A stretch of DNA of 64,000 nucleotides from an uncultured Muribaculaceae bacterium (GTDB lineage Bacteria > Bacteroidota > Bacteroidia > Bacteroidales > Muribaculaceae). Positions 7,708 through 16,349 of this stretch are shown one piece after another (position 1 is the first letter of the stretch; every line of letters begins with the position of its first letter). The position numbers were made by a program, and so were the translations under genes. A model generated the notes under the pieces. That model was given only the letters and a program-made list of their open reading frames with translations. It ran no database searches and was not told the DNA's origin. Location of the stretch: assembly GCA_910586595.1 (NCBI GenBank), contig CAJUJB010000005.1, positions 26,402 through 90,401 of the forward strand, given 5' to 3'.

Positions 7708-9543
7708 ATGAAAAGACTACTAATCCCGGTGGTGGCAGGAATCTCTGTTGCCATGGGCGTTGCTTGTTCAAATTACGGGCCACGTACGATAGAAGCCCCG
7801 GCTGTTGAGGCTGCAAATACTGGAAGTATAGATGTGCTAAAGGCTGAATTGACCGATACTGCCACGATTGTGACCTTTAAACTAAAATACCGACCAGGAT
7901 GGTGGGTGCGTTTTGACTCAGCTTCCCAACTGCGTGCCGGAGATAAAATTTATGGCGTAAAAGATTGGAATGGTGTTGTGCCGGGCTCGCAGATTATCAT
8001 GCCCTCCAGTGGTGACACGGTTGTAACCTTGGCCTTTGAACCAGTACCTTACGAAACAAAGAGTATAGACTTTACTGAAGGCACCGAAAAAGGATGGTGT
8101 CTATGGGGAATTGACTTGACTGGGAAGAAAAACCAGGCATCCCCCGATATACTTGCCAAGCTTCCTGCCGATGTGCGTCAACTTCAGGAATTTGAATTTC
8201 CAAGCCTCGAAGCTGCACCGACTGAAATACGTTTCCATGTGCTTGGCTATCGTCCGGAATATGGCAAACTCAGTCTCGTGTTGGCCAACATGGCCGATCA
8301 GGAAAATTATACTGTCTCATTAGACGCTAATGGGGAGGCCGTCTCTACTTATAATCTGTATGGAACAACAGGAGTCCTTCTCTACTTAGATGGTCTTCAG
8401 ATGAAGTCAGCAGGAAAAGCCGCCCTGATTCCCGGTAAGCCAGTTGATTTGTATATCGATGCGGCGGGCTTGGCGTCAGACTTTATCCAGGCTAACCGAG
8501 GAGAAGAATCTGAAGCTTGCTTGCGCGTTTATGATAACGGAGCTCTTGCGGCAGCAAACCGCGTGATGTTTGCCCATCCTTCAATCGGAAGCCTTGCCGA
8601 TGTTGTCGAGAAGTGTAACTGGCATATGACTTCCGACGAATATACCGATGCCATACTTGCTGGACGTCAGGCGGCCCTTGACACTATTGAATCATTAAGT
8701 GTCAACGATGCCATGAGAAATTTCCTGAAAGGTAATGTCGATATGGCTGCACTGTTGTTAGTCGCCAGCCCATCGGCGCTGTACAACATGTACTATTTAG
8801 AAAAAGGCAGCACAGAGGGCATACGTGATTCTGTAGACGTACCCGGAAAAGAACAGTTTGATCGGGTGGCAAGTCTGATGAATCTTGAAGATACCGCCAT
8901 GCTTGTCTACCGTCAGTATGTGGCAGCGGTCCAGCCTTCGTATAATGCCGGCCAACTTCCTGCAGAGACCTACCAATATCTTATGACATATCAGTCGGCA
9001 GCCTCCGGAAGTCTGTCGGAAGATCAGCTCGCAACCTTCGATAATGCATCGACTCCATTTTTTGCAAAGGCTCTTAAACTTCGCCAAGCTACCGCAGAGG
9101 AAGCCCGTAATGCTGTGAACCAGCGGCTCGCATCTTTACCCGAAGATGCACCTGAGAAAATCTTTGCCGACATCATTGCTCCGCATAAGGGTAAAGTAGT
9201 TCTTGTCGACCTGTGGAATACATGGTGTGGACCATGCCGAAATGCCCTGAAAGCCAATGAGCCTCTCAAAAGTGGTGAATTAGCTGACGAGGATATTGTG
9301 TGGGTCTATATCGCTGACGAGAGCTCTGACAAGGATTTGTATGAGAAAATGAAGCCTGGAATCAAAGGCTTACATTATATGGTGAACAATGACCAGATAA
9401 GCGCTATCCGTGATTTGTTTAATGTAGACGGTATCCCCTATTATATACTTGTAGACCGTCACGGAAATGTTTCGGGTCATCCCGATTTCCGTGATCACGA
9501 AGAGTTGGTTAAGGGAATTAAAGCCGCTCTTGCTGATAAATAA
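7708..9543 (+). CDS. TlpA-like thioredoxin-domain lipoprotein
   Basis: A 611-residue envelope protein. The N-terminus has a basic hydrophobic signal and a lipobox-like AMGVACSNYG with Cys near residue 20. The last ~150 residues are a thioredoxin fold with the active site LWNTWCGPCRNA (C507, C510) and the cis-Pro region NVDGIPYYILVDRHGNV. The long N-terminal part is a beta-rich then alpha-helical region of the kind often found in Bacteroidetes TlpA/ResA-like proteins, for which no activity is known. It is expected to act as a periplasmic thiol-disulfide reductase. The substrate is not indicated by the neighbours; a di-heme cytochrome operon lies 2.6 kb downstream, which may be coincidence. Confidence 0.85.
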   Translation: MKRLLIPVVAGISVAMGVACSNYGPRTIEAPAVEAANTGSIDVLKAELTDTATIVTFKLKYRPGWWVRFDSASQLRAGDKIYGVKDWNGVVPGSQIIMPSSGDTVVTLAFEPVPYETKSIDFTEGTEKGWCLWGIDLTGKKNQASPDILAKLPADVRQLQEFEFPSLEAAPTEIRFHVLGYRPEYGKLSLVLANMADQENYTVSLDANGEAVSTYNLYGTTGVLLYLDGLQMKSAGKAALIPGKPVDLYIDAAGLASDFIQANRGEESEACLRVYDNGALAAANRVMFAHPSIGSLADVVEKCNWHMTSDEYTDAILAGRQAALDTIESLSVNDAMRNFLKGNVDMAALLLVASPSALYNMYYLEKGSTEGIRDSVDVPGKEQFDRVASLMNLEDTAMLVYRQYVAAVQPSYNAGQLPAETYQYLMTYQSAASGSLSEDQLATFDNASTPFFAKALKLRQATAEEARNAVNQRLASLPEDAPEKIFADIIAPHKGKVVLVDLWNTWCGPCRNALKANEPLKSGELADEDIVWVYIADESSDKDLYEKMKPGIKGLHYMVNNDQISAIRDLFNVDGIPYYILVDRHGNVSGHPDFRDHEELVKGIKAALADK

Positions 9544-9552
9544 ACCCTCTTA

Positions 9553-9614
9553 ATATACGACAACCAGCCCGATGCGAGAAATAATCTCTACATCGGGCTG
9601 GTTGTTTCGTATAT
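9553..9614. terminator. Bidirectional terminator between convergent genes
   Basis: A 15-bp perfect stem (9560-9574 with 9591-9605) is extended by a second complementary block (9553-9560 with 9607-9614). It sits between the stops of the thioredoxin-like gene (+) and the GH127 gene (-), and probably stops transcription from both sides. Confidence 0.85.
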
Positions 9615-9621
9615 AGACTAA

Positions 9622-11991
9622 TTAATTCTCAGGTTTTACAAGTCTTACATGGAAAATATTGCCATTTATACACTCGCCATCGTTAGCAAATTTAACCGTT
9701 ACCTGATCTTTGCCGTCGAGGAGTTCTGATGGAATGGAGTATTCTTCTTCGCAGAATAGAGACTCTCCATGATTGGTATTATTTCCGATATTTGCGATTG
9801 GTTGTTCATCAATGAAAATAGAGATGCCAGATCTGGTTTTAGAGCCTGCGAGACGCAACCTCAATCTTAGATCAGATTCTCCTTCTGTGCGCATGCGGTA
9901 AGAAAAATAGCTGTTTTTCCCATTTGCACCGCGCCATGCTTCTCCGTTGAAATTGCCACTTTCAGAGTTATTTGCCTGCATGAAATGATCAGCTTCAGGC
10001 TGTTGCTCGCCAGTATTTACGGCATCTACAGTCCGCGCATCCAGATCAAGACGGCGTTCTTCGTCTAATCTGGCTTCTTGAAGATATGACTTATACTCCT
10101 GGTCTGTCATCGACAGCCAGTAGAGCATATATCGGCTGTCGTGGATGCGATAGAACGGCTCAAGTATGATAGACTCATACTTATCGTTGAATATGCCACT
10201 TATCGCGTATGCGTAATCTTTATCTGGAACAGCTTGCAAAGAATTTAGTTTCTTCTCAAGTGTCTTGCGGTTACCGATTAGTACAGGTGTATCGAAGACT
10301 GACACCAAGGGGCCGTTGGCGATATGGCCCCATCGGCTATCATCTGCGATGAGACCCGGTAAGGTCTGCCCATTATCATACCTTGAGGCCAACACGAGGG
10401 GGCCTCTTAGAATGCTCACGTATTGAGGGAGACCATGGAGGGATTCCAGTCTCACACGCATAGGCATGTCAATCTCAACGATGTCTCCAGCCTCCCATGT
10501 GCGTGTCAATGGAATATAAGATGATGGTTGCGATTTTATTTTCTGACGTTTTCCGTTAATTGCCAGAGTTATATTGTCGCACCATCCTGGATGGCGGAGC
10601 AATAGGGTGAATGCATTTGACGTAGCTGAATCAATGACAATCTTTACTTTGCCATCATGTGGAAACTCGGTTTCCTGATGCAGTTTTACTCCACGATCAT
10701 GCCACTTGAGGCTCGATGGGGCATAAAGATTGACCTGCAAGGAGTCGCCAATATGGGTATAAACGAACTGGGCGTATTTCCCAGGATTTTCCATCCCTGT
10801 TCCGACGCAGCACCACATTGCGCAATTAGGCTGGGAATATACGCGATAATGGGCCGGTCGGGCTGAAGTAAAATACACATATCCACCGTGTTCAGGGTGA
10901 ACGCTCGATAATATATGATTATATAGCGCCCGCTCATAGAAGTCGGTGTATTCAGCCTTGGGCGATTGCCTGAACAAGCCCTCGGTGAGTTTTAGCATAT
11001 TATTTGTGTTGCATGTCTCAGGGCCTTCACGCTCATCAACATAACTCTTTATGTCAGACTCAGGAGGGAAATGCTCGCGGCGACTGTTGCCTCCAATTGA
11101 TAAAGATCGATTATGCGTAACTGTTGTCCAGAAAAAATCTGCCGCAGTATAGTATGAACTGTCGTTGGCGAGTTCACCTATGCGCTGAAATCCCAAAGCT
11201 TTAGGAACTTGCGTATTGGCATGCATGCCGCTTAGATTGTCATTTTTGACGGACATTGCATCGAAAATACGGTGATGAGTGAATTTTTTCGCAGCCTCAA
11301 GGTAGTTTGGGTTTCCAGTCATGGCATAAGCGTCCGCAAACACCTCGTTCATACCTCCGAATTCGCAATCGAGCATGGACTCCATGTCGTTTTCATTGAG
11401 ATTGTCAGTGACTTCTATTCCCCAATCGCACATTCCAAGAAATAGCTTACGCGCAACCTCTGATCCGGTATATACCCATGCATCCCTTAATCCAGCGAAC
11501 GTTTTATGCACGTTATACCAAGGTACCCAGTAATCCCATACTTTGGATACTTCTCCATTTCGAAGAGTTGCCCATAATCTATCACCTTCAGGCACTCCAC
11601 CAATATAACCGTCACCTCGAGCGACGGCGCACATGGCGAGTTGGCTCAGTACGTAATCTAGCCTTAGTTTGATGTCTTTGTTCCCGGTAGAAGCTGCATG
11701 GATGGCGAGGGCAGAGAGATAATGGCCCCCTATGTGTCCGTCCAGTCCATCCCAGTTAGGAAAGCTCTCAGCTTTGGGAGGCAAACCGGCAGCCTTGAGA
11801 TACGGAGCGAGCAACCTGTCGACGTCATAACTGAGAAGAACTTCCACATTTTTATCCATGGCGTGCTTCAATGGCCCATCGGTAATCACAACGTCTGAAA
11901 GGTCGAACTCATTCGGGTAAAGACGACTCTGTGCATTGGAGTTAGGAATGGCGTAGAGGAGAGCTATAATTGGAATTAGGTATTTTTTCAT
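9622..11991 (-). CDS. Glycoside hydrolase family 127-type protein (beta-L-arabinofuranosidase-like)
   Basis: Secreted or periplasmic glycosidase of the GH127/DUF1680 family, whose known members remove beta-L-arabinofuranose by a cysteine nucleophile coordinated to zinc. The start at 11991 gives the signal peptide MKKYLIPIIALLYAIPNSNA; the reading frame stays open upstream, but that extension would include the promoter. Family hallmarks are present: GLDGHIGGHYLSALAIH near residue 90, REGPETCNTNNML near 320 (catalytic Glu and first Cys) and CAMWCCVGTGMENP near 389 (zinc cysteines and nucleophile), then beta-sandwich domains. Length of 789 is normal with the C-terminal accessory domain. It stands alone, without a SusC/SusD pair, so it may act on imported or shared substrate. 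The actual sugar specificity is inferred. Confidence 0.85.
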   Translation of the reverse strand: MKKYLIPIIALLYAIPNSNAQSRLYPNEFDLSDVVITDGPLKHAMDKNVEVLLSYDVDRLLAPYLKAAGLPPKAESFPNWDGLDGHIGGHYLSALAIHAASTGNKDIKLRLDYVLSQLAMCAVARGDGYIGGVPEGDRLWATLRNGEVSKVWDYWVPWYNVHKTFAGLRDAWVYTGSEVARKLFLGMCDWGIEVTDNLNENDMESMLDCEFGGMNEVFADAYAMTGNPNYLEAAKKFTHHRIFDAMSVKNDNLSGMHANTQVPKALGFQRIGELANDSSYYTAADFFWTTVTHNRSLSIGGNSRREHFPPESDIKSYVDEREGPETCNTNNMLKLTEGLFRQSPKAEYTDFYERALYNHILSSVHPEHGGYVYFTSARPAHYRVYSQPNCAMWCCVGTGMENPGKYAQFVYTHIGDSLQVNLYAPSSLKWHDRGVKLHQETEFPHDGKVKIVIDSATSNAFTLLLRHPGWCDNITLAINGKRQKIKSQPSSYIPLTRTWEAGDIVEIDMPMRVRLESLHGLPQYVSILRGPLVLASRYDNGQTLPGLIADDSRWGHIANGPLVSVFDTPVLIGNRKTLEKKLNSLQAVPDKDYAYAISGIFNDKYESIILEPFYRIHDSRYMLYWLSMTDQEYKSYLQEARLDEERRLDLDARTVDAVNTGEQQPEADHFMQANNSESGNFNGEAWRGANGKNSYFSYRMRTEGESDLRLRLRLAGSKTRSGISIFIDEQPIANIGNNTNHGESLFCEEEYSIPSELLDGKDQVTVKFANDGECINGNIFHVRLVKPEN

Positions 11992-12020
11992 CAGATTCAG
12001 GTTATGAGATTTTGAGTAGA

Positions 12021-12050
12021 CAAAATTAGTGAAATAATTGCATATATGCA
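12021..12050 (-). promoter_or_regulatory. GH127 promoter with palindrome over the -33 region
   Basis: On the minus strand, TAATTTTG (12021-12028) fits the -7 box, 30 nt before the chosen start. The perfect 12-bp palindrome TGCATATATGCA at 12039-12050 covers the position where the -33 box should lie (20-bp spacing), suggesting an operator. Confidence 0.5.
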
Positions 12051-12092
12051 TTATAGACGGCATGGCAAAAGAAATTATTGAGTAAATCATGT

Positions 12093-12139
12093 ATGGGTGA
12101 ATCGCCCTAAACCATGGGTGAAATTTACTTATTTTAGGG
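12093..12139. promoter_or_regulatory. Direct repeats and inverted repeat upstream of the porin operon
   Basis: ATGGGTGAA occurs at 12093-12101 and again at 12114-12122, exactly 21 bp apart (two helical turns). CCCTAAA (12105-12111) and TTTAGGG (12133-12139) form an inverted repeat just upstream of the porin promoter. This is a candidate regulator-binding region; no classical Fur box is visible. Confidence 0.4.
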
Positions 12140-12141
12140 TA

Positions 12142-12172
12142 TTGTAGCCCGATTTAACTAAAACTAATTTTG
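12142..12172 (+). promoter_or_regulatory. Promoter of the porin/imelysin/di-heme/ccsBA operon
   Basis: -33 TTG at 12142-12144, 20-bp spacer, -7 box TAATTTTG at 12165-12172. The first gene starts at 12196. Confidence 0.7.
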
Positions 12173-12195
12173 CAGCGAAAAAAATAACGTTTGCT

Positions 12196-13437
12196 ATGAC
12201 TAACAGATTTGTCACATTTTTTGCTGCAACTTCATTAGCTATTCTTCCATTGTCTGCCCAGTTGACAGTTGGTGGATATGGAGAGGCAACTTATAGCTAT
12301 AATTTCTATTCCGATGCGTGGAACCGCTATAAAAATCCTGCTAATTTCAAGGATGCAACCCATTCCCGTGTTGATCTGCCCCATGTAGTGATCTATCTTG
12401 GTTACGACTTCGGCCATGGCTGGAGCGTCCAATCGGAAATAGAGTTTGAACATGGCGGCGTAGAAGCTGCTGTGGAAATGGAAGATGATGAGGGTGGCGA
12501 GTATGAAACCGAAATTGAGCGTGGCGGAGAGGTGGCGCTTGAGCAATTTTGGATTCAGAAGTCATTCTGCCCTCAGTTCAATATCCGAGCAGGACATATC
12601 ATTGTACCGGTAGGATCGACAAATAATGCCCATGAGCCCAATCGTTTCTTTGGTGTATTCCGTCCGGAGGGCGATGCCACGATTATTCCATGTACTTGGC
12701 ATCAGACGGGTATTAACCTCTGGGGGCAAGCGGGCGCATGGAAATATCAGGCCATTGTTGTGCCTGGTTTAGACTCCGACCGTTTTGGCCGGGATAATTG
12801 GGTCGGCTCAGCTTCCGGTAGCCCTTATGAATTTAAAATCGCTAACTCCATAGCTGGTGTAGCCCGCGTAGATTGGACTGGAGTCAAAGGACTGCGTCTT
12901 GGTCTGAGCGGATATATAGGCAATACTTTTACCAATACGCTCGCCCAGCCTAACGAAAACTGGGAAGACGTTAAAGGTACACTTGCAATCGGAGCTTTTG
13001 ATTTTACATATAGCGGAGGCGGATTTCTGGCGAGAGGTGGAGCGATATATGGGCATCTTTCTGATGCTGACCGTATCACAGCATTTAATAAAAAAATGCG
13101 CAGTGATTCACCTTCTCCCAAGACCAATGTTGCATCGGAGGCAATCTCAGTTGGTGTCGAGGCTGGATACAACATTTTCAAACCGATGAAAATAGATAGG
13201 CAGCAACTATATGTTTTCGCCCGCTATGATTACTACGACTCGATGTTGAGCACAACAGGAGGATTACTAAAATATGATTGGTGCGGTCGTTCACGCATAG
13301 CTGCGGGCATCAATTACTATCCGATTAAACCTATTGTGTTAAAAGGAGAATACAGCATTGGGCTGATGCGTAAGCCCTATAATAATGAGCCGGCTATTTC
13401 AGTCGGGATAGCTTACGTCGGATTCTTTAAAAAATAA
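12196..13437 (+). CDS. Outer-membrane porin, phosphate-selective porin O/P-like
   Basis: A 413-residue protein with a signal peptide ending about residue 21 (LPLSAQ), then alternating aromatic/hydrophobic strands typical of a 16-strand barrel, and a C-terminus SVGIAYVGFFKK ending close to an aromatic residue as outer-membrane proteins do. The ELEQFWIQKSF-like segment LEQFWIQKSFCP and GLRLGLSGYIGN are typical of the porin O/P group. One external-looking loop (about residues 95-116) is extremely acidic and could concentrate cations. It is first in an operon with imelysin, a di-heme cytochrome and CcsBA (gaps 15, -1 and -4 bp), which suggests a metal or heme-related uptake role rather than phosphate; that is inference. 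Confidence 0.8.
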   Translation: MTNRFVTFFAATSLAILPLSAQLTVGGYGEATYSYNFYSDAWNRYKNPANFKDATHSRVDLPHVVIYLGYDFGHGWSVQSEIEFEHGGVEAAVEMEDDEGGEYETEIERGGEVALEQFWIQKSFCPQFNIRAGHIIVPVGSTNNAHEPNRFFGVFRPEGDATIIPCTWHQTGINLWGQAGAWKYQAIVVPGLDSDRFGRDNWVGSASGSPYEFKIANSIAGVARVDWTGVKGLRLGLSGYIGNTFTNTLAQPNENWEDVKGTLAIGAFDFTYSGGGFLARGGAIYGHLSDADRITAFNKKMRSDSPSPKTNVASEAISVGVEAGYNIFKPMKIDRQQLYVFARYDYYDSMLSTTGGLLKYDWCGRSRIAAGINYYPIKPIVLKGEYSIGLMRKPYNNEPAISVGIAYVGFFKK

Positions 13438-13452
13438 AACCACATAATTAAT

Positions 13453-14691
13453 ATGCACATGTTTAAACCAATCACAATCATTGCGGCAGCTGCCGCCCTC
13501 AGCATTGCCGTTGCATCATGCTCCGACAATAATGAGCCTACTCCAGACAACGGTGCCGACGCCCAGGAAGAAGCTCTCAAAGCCATCATCACAGACTATG
13601 TTGATAATACAGTTGTTCCTACTTACCGAGGGCTTGCGGATGCGTCAATGCGTTTGGCCGATATCTGCGATCAAATGTGTGAGGGAGGTATCGCTAACCT
13701 GACAGAAGCGCAGATCCGTAAAGCTGGTGAAGAATGGATCTCAGCTCGCCGTTATTGGGAGTTAAGTGAGGCATGGCTCTTCGGGGCTGCCGCCGACTAC
13801 AGCATAGATCCACACGTCGATACATGGCCTCTTGATAAAACAGCTATGGATGCGATGTTGAACAATGCTTCGCAGATGGCTCAGATGTCGGATCGGGAGA
13901 GTGCTGGCGAGTATGTAGGCTCTGCACTGGGTCAGGGTCTACTCGGATTCCATGCCATTGAATATCTGATTTTCGAACCCTCCTCAACTTCGGCAACGAC
14001 GTCGTCACCACGCCCTGTGTCGCGGTTTACACAAAATGAGCTCTATTATCTGGCGGCCGTGGCCGATGACCTGCGTAATTGCTGTCTCCAGCTTGAAGCT
14101 TCATGGGCAGATGAAGGCACTGTAGATGCCGAGAAACTCCAGATACTTGACGATGCCGAATTAAGCTATGCCAAAAACTATGGCGCCTATATGAAAAATG
14201 CCGGTCAAGCCGGAAGTATATATGTAAGCTATCAGGATGCCATTCAGGAGCTGATCGTCGGAGCCCAGGATATTGCCGATGAGGTAGGTAACCAAAAAAT
14301 CGGCAATCCGGTAGGATCTGGTCTTGAGGCCGATCCCGACTATATTGAATCGCCTTACGCATTAAATTCAATCACTGACTTTATTGACAATATCCGTTCG
14401 GTGCGTCACGCCTATATGGGTTATCAGGCAGTTGCCGGTGAAACCGAAACTTATATCAAGCCCTCGACACATACTCTGAGTGCCTATGTGGCCACACTTG
14501 ATGCCGAATTAGATGAGCAGGTGCGCGCAGCCATTGATAAAGCCGTCAATGCCATTTCGCAGATGCGTGAGCCCTTTGCATCGACATCTCAGGACAAAAC
14601 CATGCACGATGTTAATTTTGCAGCCGTCGACGCATGTAATGAGCTGACAGATATACTTGATGAGGTTATTGAAGTTATAGAGAAAAACTGA
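13453..14691 (+). CDS. Imelysin (M75-like) family lipoprotein
   Basis: A 412-residue lipoprotein: signal followed by lipobox AVASCSDNN (Cys near residue 23). The imelysin/EfeO-type helical fold is marked by the GxHxxE motif in LLGFHAIEYLIFEP (H167, E170), by the N-terminal ARRYWELSEAWLFGA helix and by a C-terminal helical repeat. Imelysin proteins are surface or periplasmic, often iron-regulated and thought to bind iron; the peptidase activity suggested by the M75 name is doubtful. The gene follows the porin by 15 bp and its stop overlaps the di-heme gene start (ATGA-type coupling). Start could be the ATG at 13453 or the one at 13459; the difference is two residues. Confidence 0.9.
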   Translation: MHMFKPITIIAAAAALSIAVASCSDNNEPTPDNGADAQEEALKAIITDYVDNTVVPTYRGLADASMRLADICDQMCEGGIANLTEAQIRKAGEEWISARRYWELSEAWLFGAAADYSIDPHVDTWPLDKTAMDAMLNNASQMAQMSDRESAGEYVGSALGQGLLGFHAIEYLIFEPSSTSATTSSPRPVSRFTQNELYYLAAVADDLRNCCLQLEASWADEGTVDAEKLQILDDAELSYAKNYGAYMKNAGQAGSIYVSYQDAIQELIVGAQDIADEVGNQKIGNPVGSGLEADPDYIESPYALNSITDFIDNIRSVRHAYMGYQAVAGETETYIKPSTHTLSAYVATLDAELDEQVRAAIDKAVNAISQMREPFASTSQDKTMHDVNFAAVDACNELTDILDEVIEVIEKN

Positions 14692-16349
14692 TGAAGTACC
14701 GACATCTCTTTATTGTTGCCGGGGTATGCGCTATTAGCGCATGCTCCGACAATCATACCCCCGAACCTGACGAAGAGCAGGCGGTGGCATTCCCCGAATG
14801 GTACTATACCGGAGGGAAACTCGGAACATCCTATATCACCACTTCGGCGGCATTCGAACAGCCGTCGAAGAGTGTAGAGGAGGGCGGGTTCCTGGCATCT
14901 TTCAAACGCGGGGAACAACTATTTGAGAAGAACTACGTAAGTAATTCTTCAGGCGTGCGAAGTGGTCTTGGTCCGATGTATGTCCGTTCGTCGTGCATGC
15001 ATTGTCATCCAGGATATGGTCATGGAAAATCTCAGCCGGATGGAGCTTTCCGAACCAATGAAATGGGAAATGGATATTTGCTCGTAGTCTATAATCCGAC
15101 TACACAGGGCTATGTGAATTGGTTGGCAGGCATGCCGCAAGGGCATGCTGTGGCTCCTTTCAAGGCTCCTCTCGACGAGAATAAGGTAATCCTCAAGTGG
15201 CACGAATATACCGACCCATGGGGGAACCGATTCGATGATGGAGAAACTTATTCACTCCGTTATCCTGAGGTGAATATGAGCCGCGACGCAGTATATGCTT
15301 ATCGTCAAGGTGTTCTTACAGATGAACTAATGGGCGACTATGAGGTCAGATTGGAGAGTACTATAGGAATTTATGGTACAGGCCTTCTGGACGCTATATC
15401 TGATGAAGACATCAAAGCTCAGTATGCCGCAGAAGAAAAAGACGGCTATATGCCCAATGGTTTGAATCCGGCTGTCTTCGCGGGAGGAGAGTGGAAAGGT
15501 CAGTATACATCTAAAGAAGTTTCGTCAGATGGCAAGACATATCCCCTCCGCTATACATATGCCCTCTCGCGCGGCCCTCTTCAAGATGCACCGGGTGCAA
15601 ATGCGTATTGGAATATTACCAACGTGACACGTTCCGACCGCAGATATCACTATAAGGATGCCGGTGGATATTATGCCAAGGCTGCGGCATCTGATCCAGA
15701 GGTACAGGCTTCTTTTGCGTCGTATATTGAAGGCATTGACCCTGACCATACCCATCCGGAATGGTTTACATCGGATGTTGAGCAGAATATACTTGCATAC
15801 ATCAATTCGACTACTCTTCCTGCAGAGGCTACCGATCAAAATTATATTGACTTGATGGTGTGGCACCGAGGTTTGGCAGTACCTGCTGTACGTGGCATAG
15901 ACAATCCCGCTGTAGAGAGAGGCAAAGAACTTTTTGAGGAAATCGGTTGTGCTTACTGTCACCGTCCATCATGGACAACCGGATCGGATGAGATCCGTGA
16001 TCCGGCTCAGTTCTTCACGAAGTCAGAGCCTGGACGTCTTTTACCCCAGTATCCATATCAGAAGATATGGCCCTATACAGATATGGTGCAGCACAAACTT
16101 CTTATGGTTAACGATATCCGCAACGGGTGGTGCCGTACTACGCCTTTGTGGGGTCGAGGACTGCATCAGATGGTAACTGGTTCGGAATACGCCGACCGAC
16201 TGCATGATTGCCGTGCGCGTACAACGCTAGAGGCCATTATGTGGCATGGTACGTCTGCGCAAAGCGATGCTTATGAGACTGTAAGAAAATTCCGAGCACT
16301 TAGTAAAGAAGATCGTGACGCTGTAGTCACATTCCTGGATGCAATATGA
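14691..16349 (+). CDS. Di-heme oxidoreductase (DUF1111-type) lipoprotein
   Basis: A 552-residue c-type cytochrome with a lipobox near residue 19 (AISACSDNH). Two CxxCH heme-attachment sites are visible, SCMHCHPGYG (C102, C105, H106) and CAYCHRPSW (C420, C423, H424). The overall size and the two distant hemes match the DUF1111 group, sometimes called thiol oxidoreductase, related in fold to MauG/cytochrome c peroxidase. It should act at the envelope face, possibly oxidising or reducing metal or an organic substrate. Translation is coupled to imelysin upstream and to ccsBA downstream, whose product would attach the hemes. In proteobacteria such proteins are commonly encoded beside imelysins, which supports a shared iron-related role. 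Confidence 0.9.
   Translation: MKYRHLFIVAGVCAISACSDNHTPEPDEEQAVAFPEWYYTGGKLGTSYITTSAAFEQPSKSVEEGGFLASFKRGEQLFEKNYVSNSSGVRSGLGPMYVRSSCMHCHPGYGHGKSQPDGAFRTNEMGNGYLLVVYNPTTQGYVNWLAGMPQGHAVAPFKAPLDENKVILKWHEYTDPWGNRFDDGETYSLRYPEVNMSRDAVYAYRQGVLTDELMGDYEVRLESTIGIYGTGLLDAISDEDIKAQYAAEEKDGYMPNGLNPAVFAGGEWKGQYTSKEVSSDGKTYPLRYTYALSRGPLQDAPGANAYWNITNVTRSDRRYHYKDAGGYYAKAAASDPEVQASFASYIEGIDPDHTHPEWFTSDVEQNILAYINSTTLPAEATDQNYIDLMVWHRGLAVPAVRGIDNPAVERGKELFEEIGCAYCHRPSWTTGSDEIRDPAQFFTKSEPGRLLPQYPYQKIWPYTDMVQHKLLMVNDIRNGWCRTTPLWGRGLHQMVTGSEYADRLHDCRARTTLEAIMWHGTSAQSDAYETVRKFRALSKEDRDAVVTFLDAI

Noticed and set aside
12093..12139. Fur box upstream of the imelysin operon
   Set aside because: The repeats do not match the AT-rich 19-bp Fur palindrome; only an unknown regulator can be suggested.
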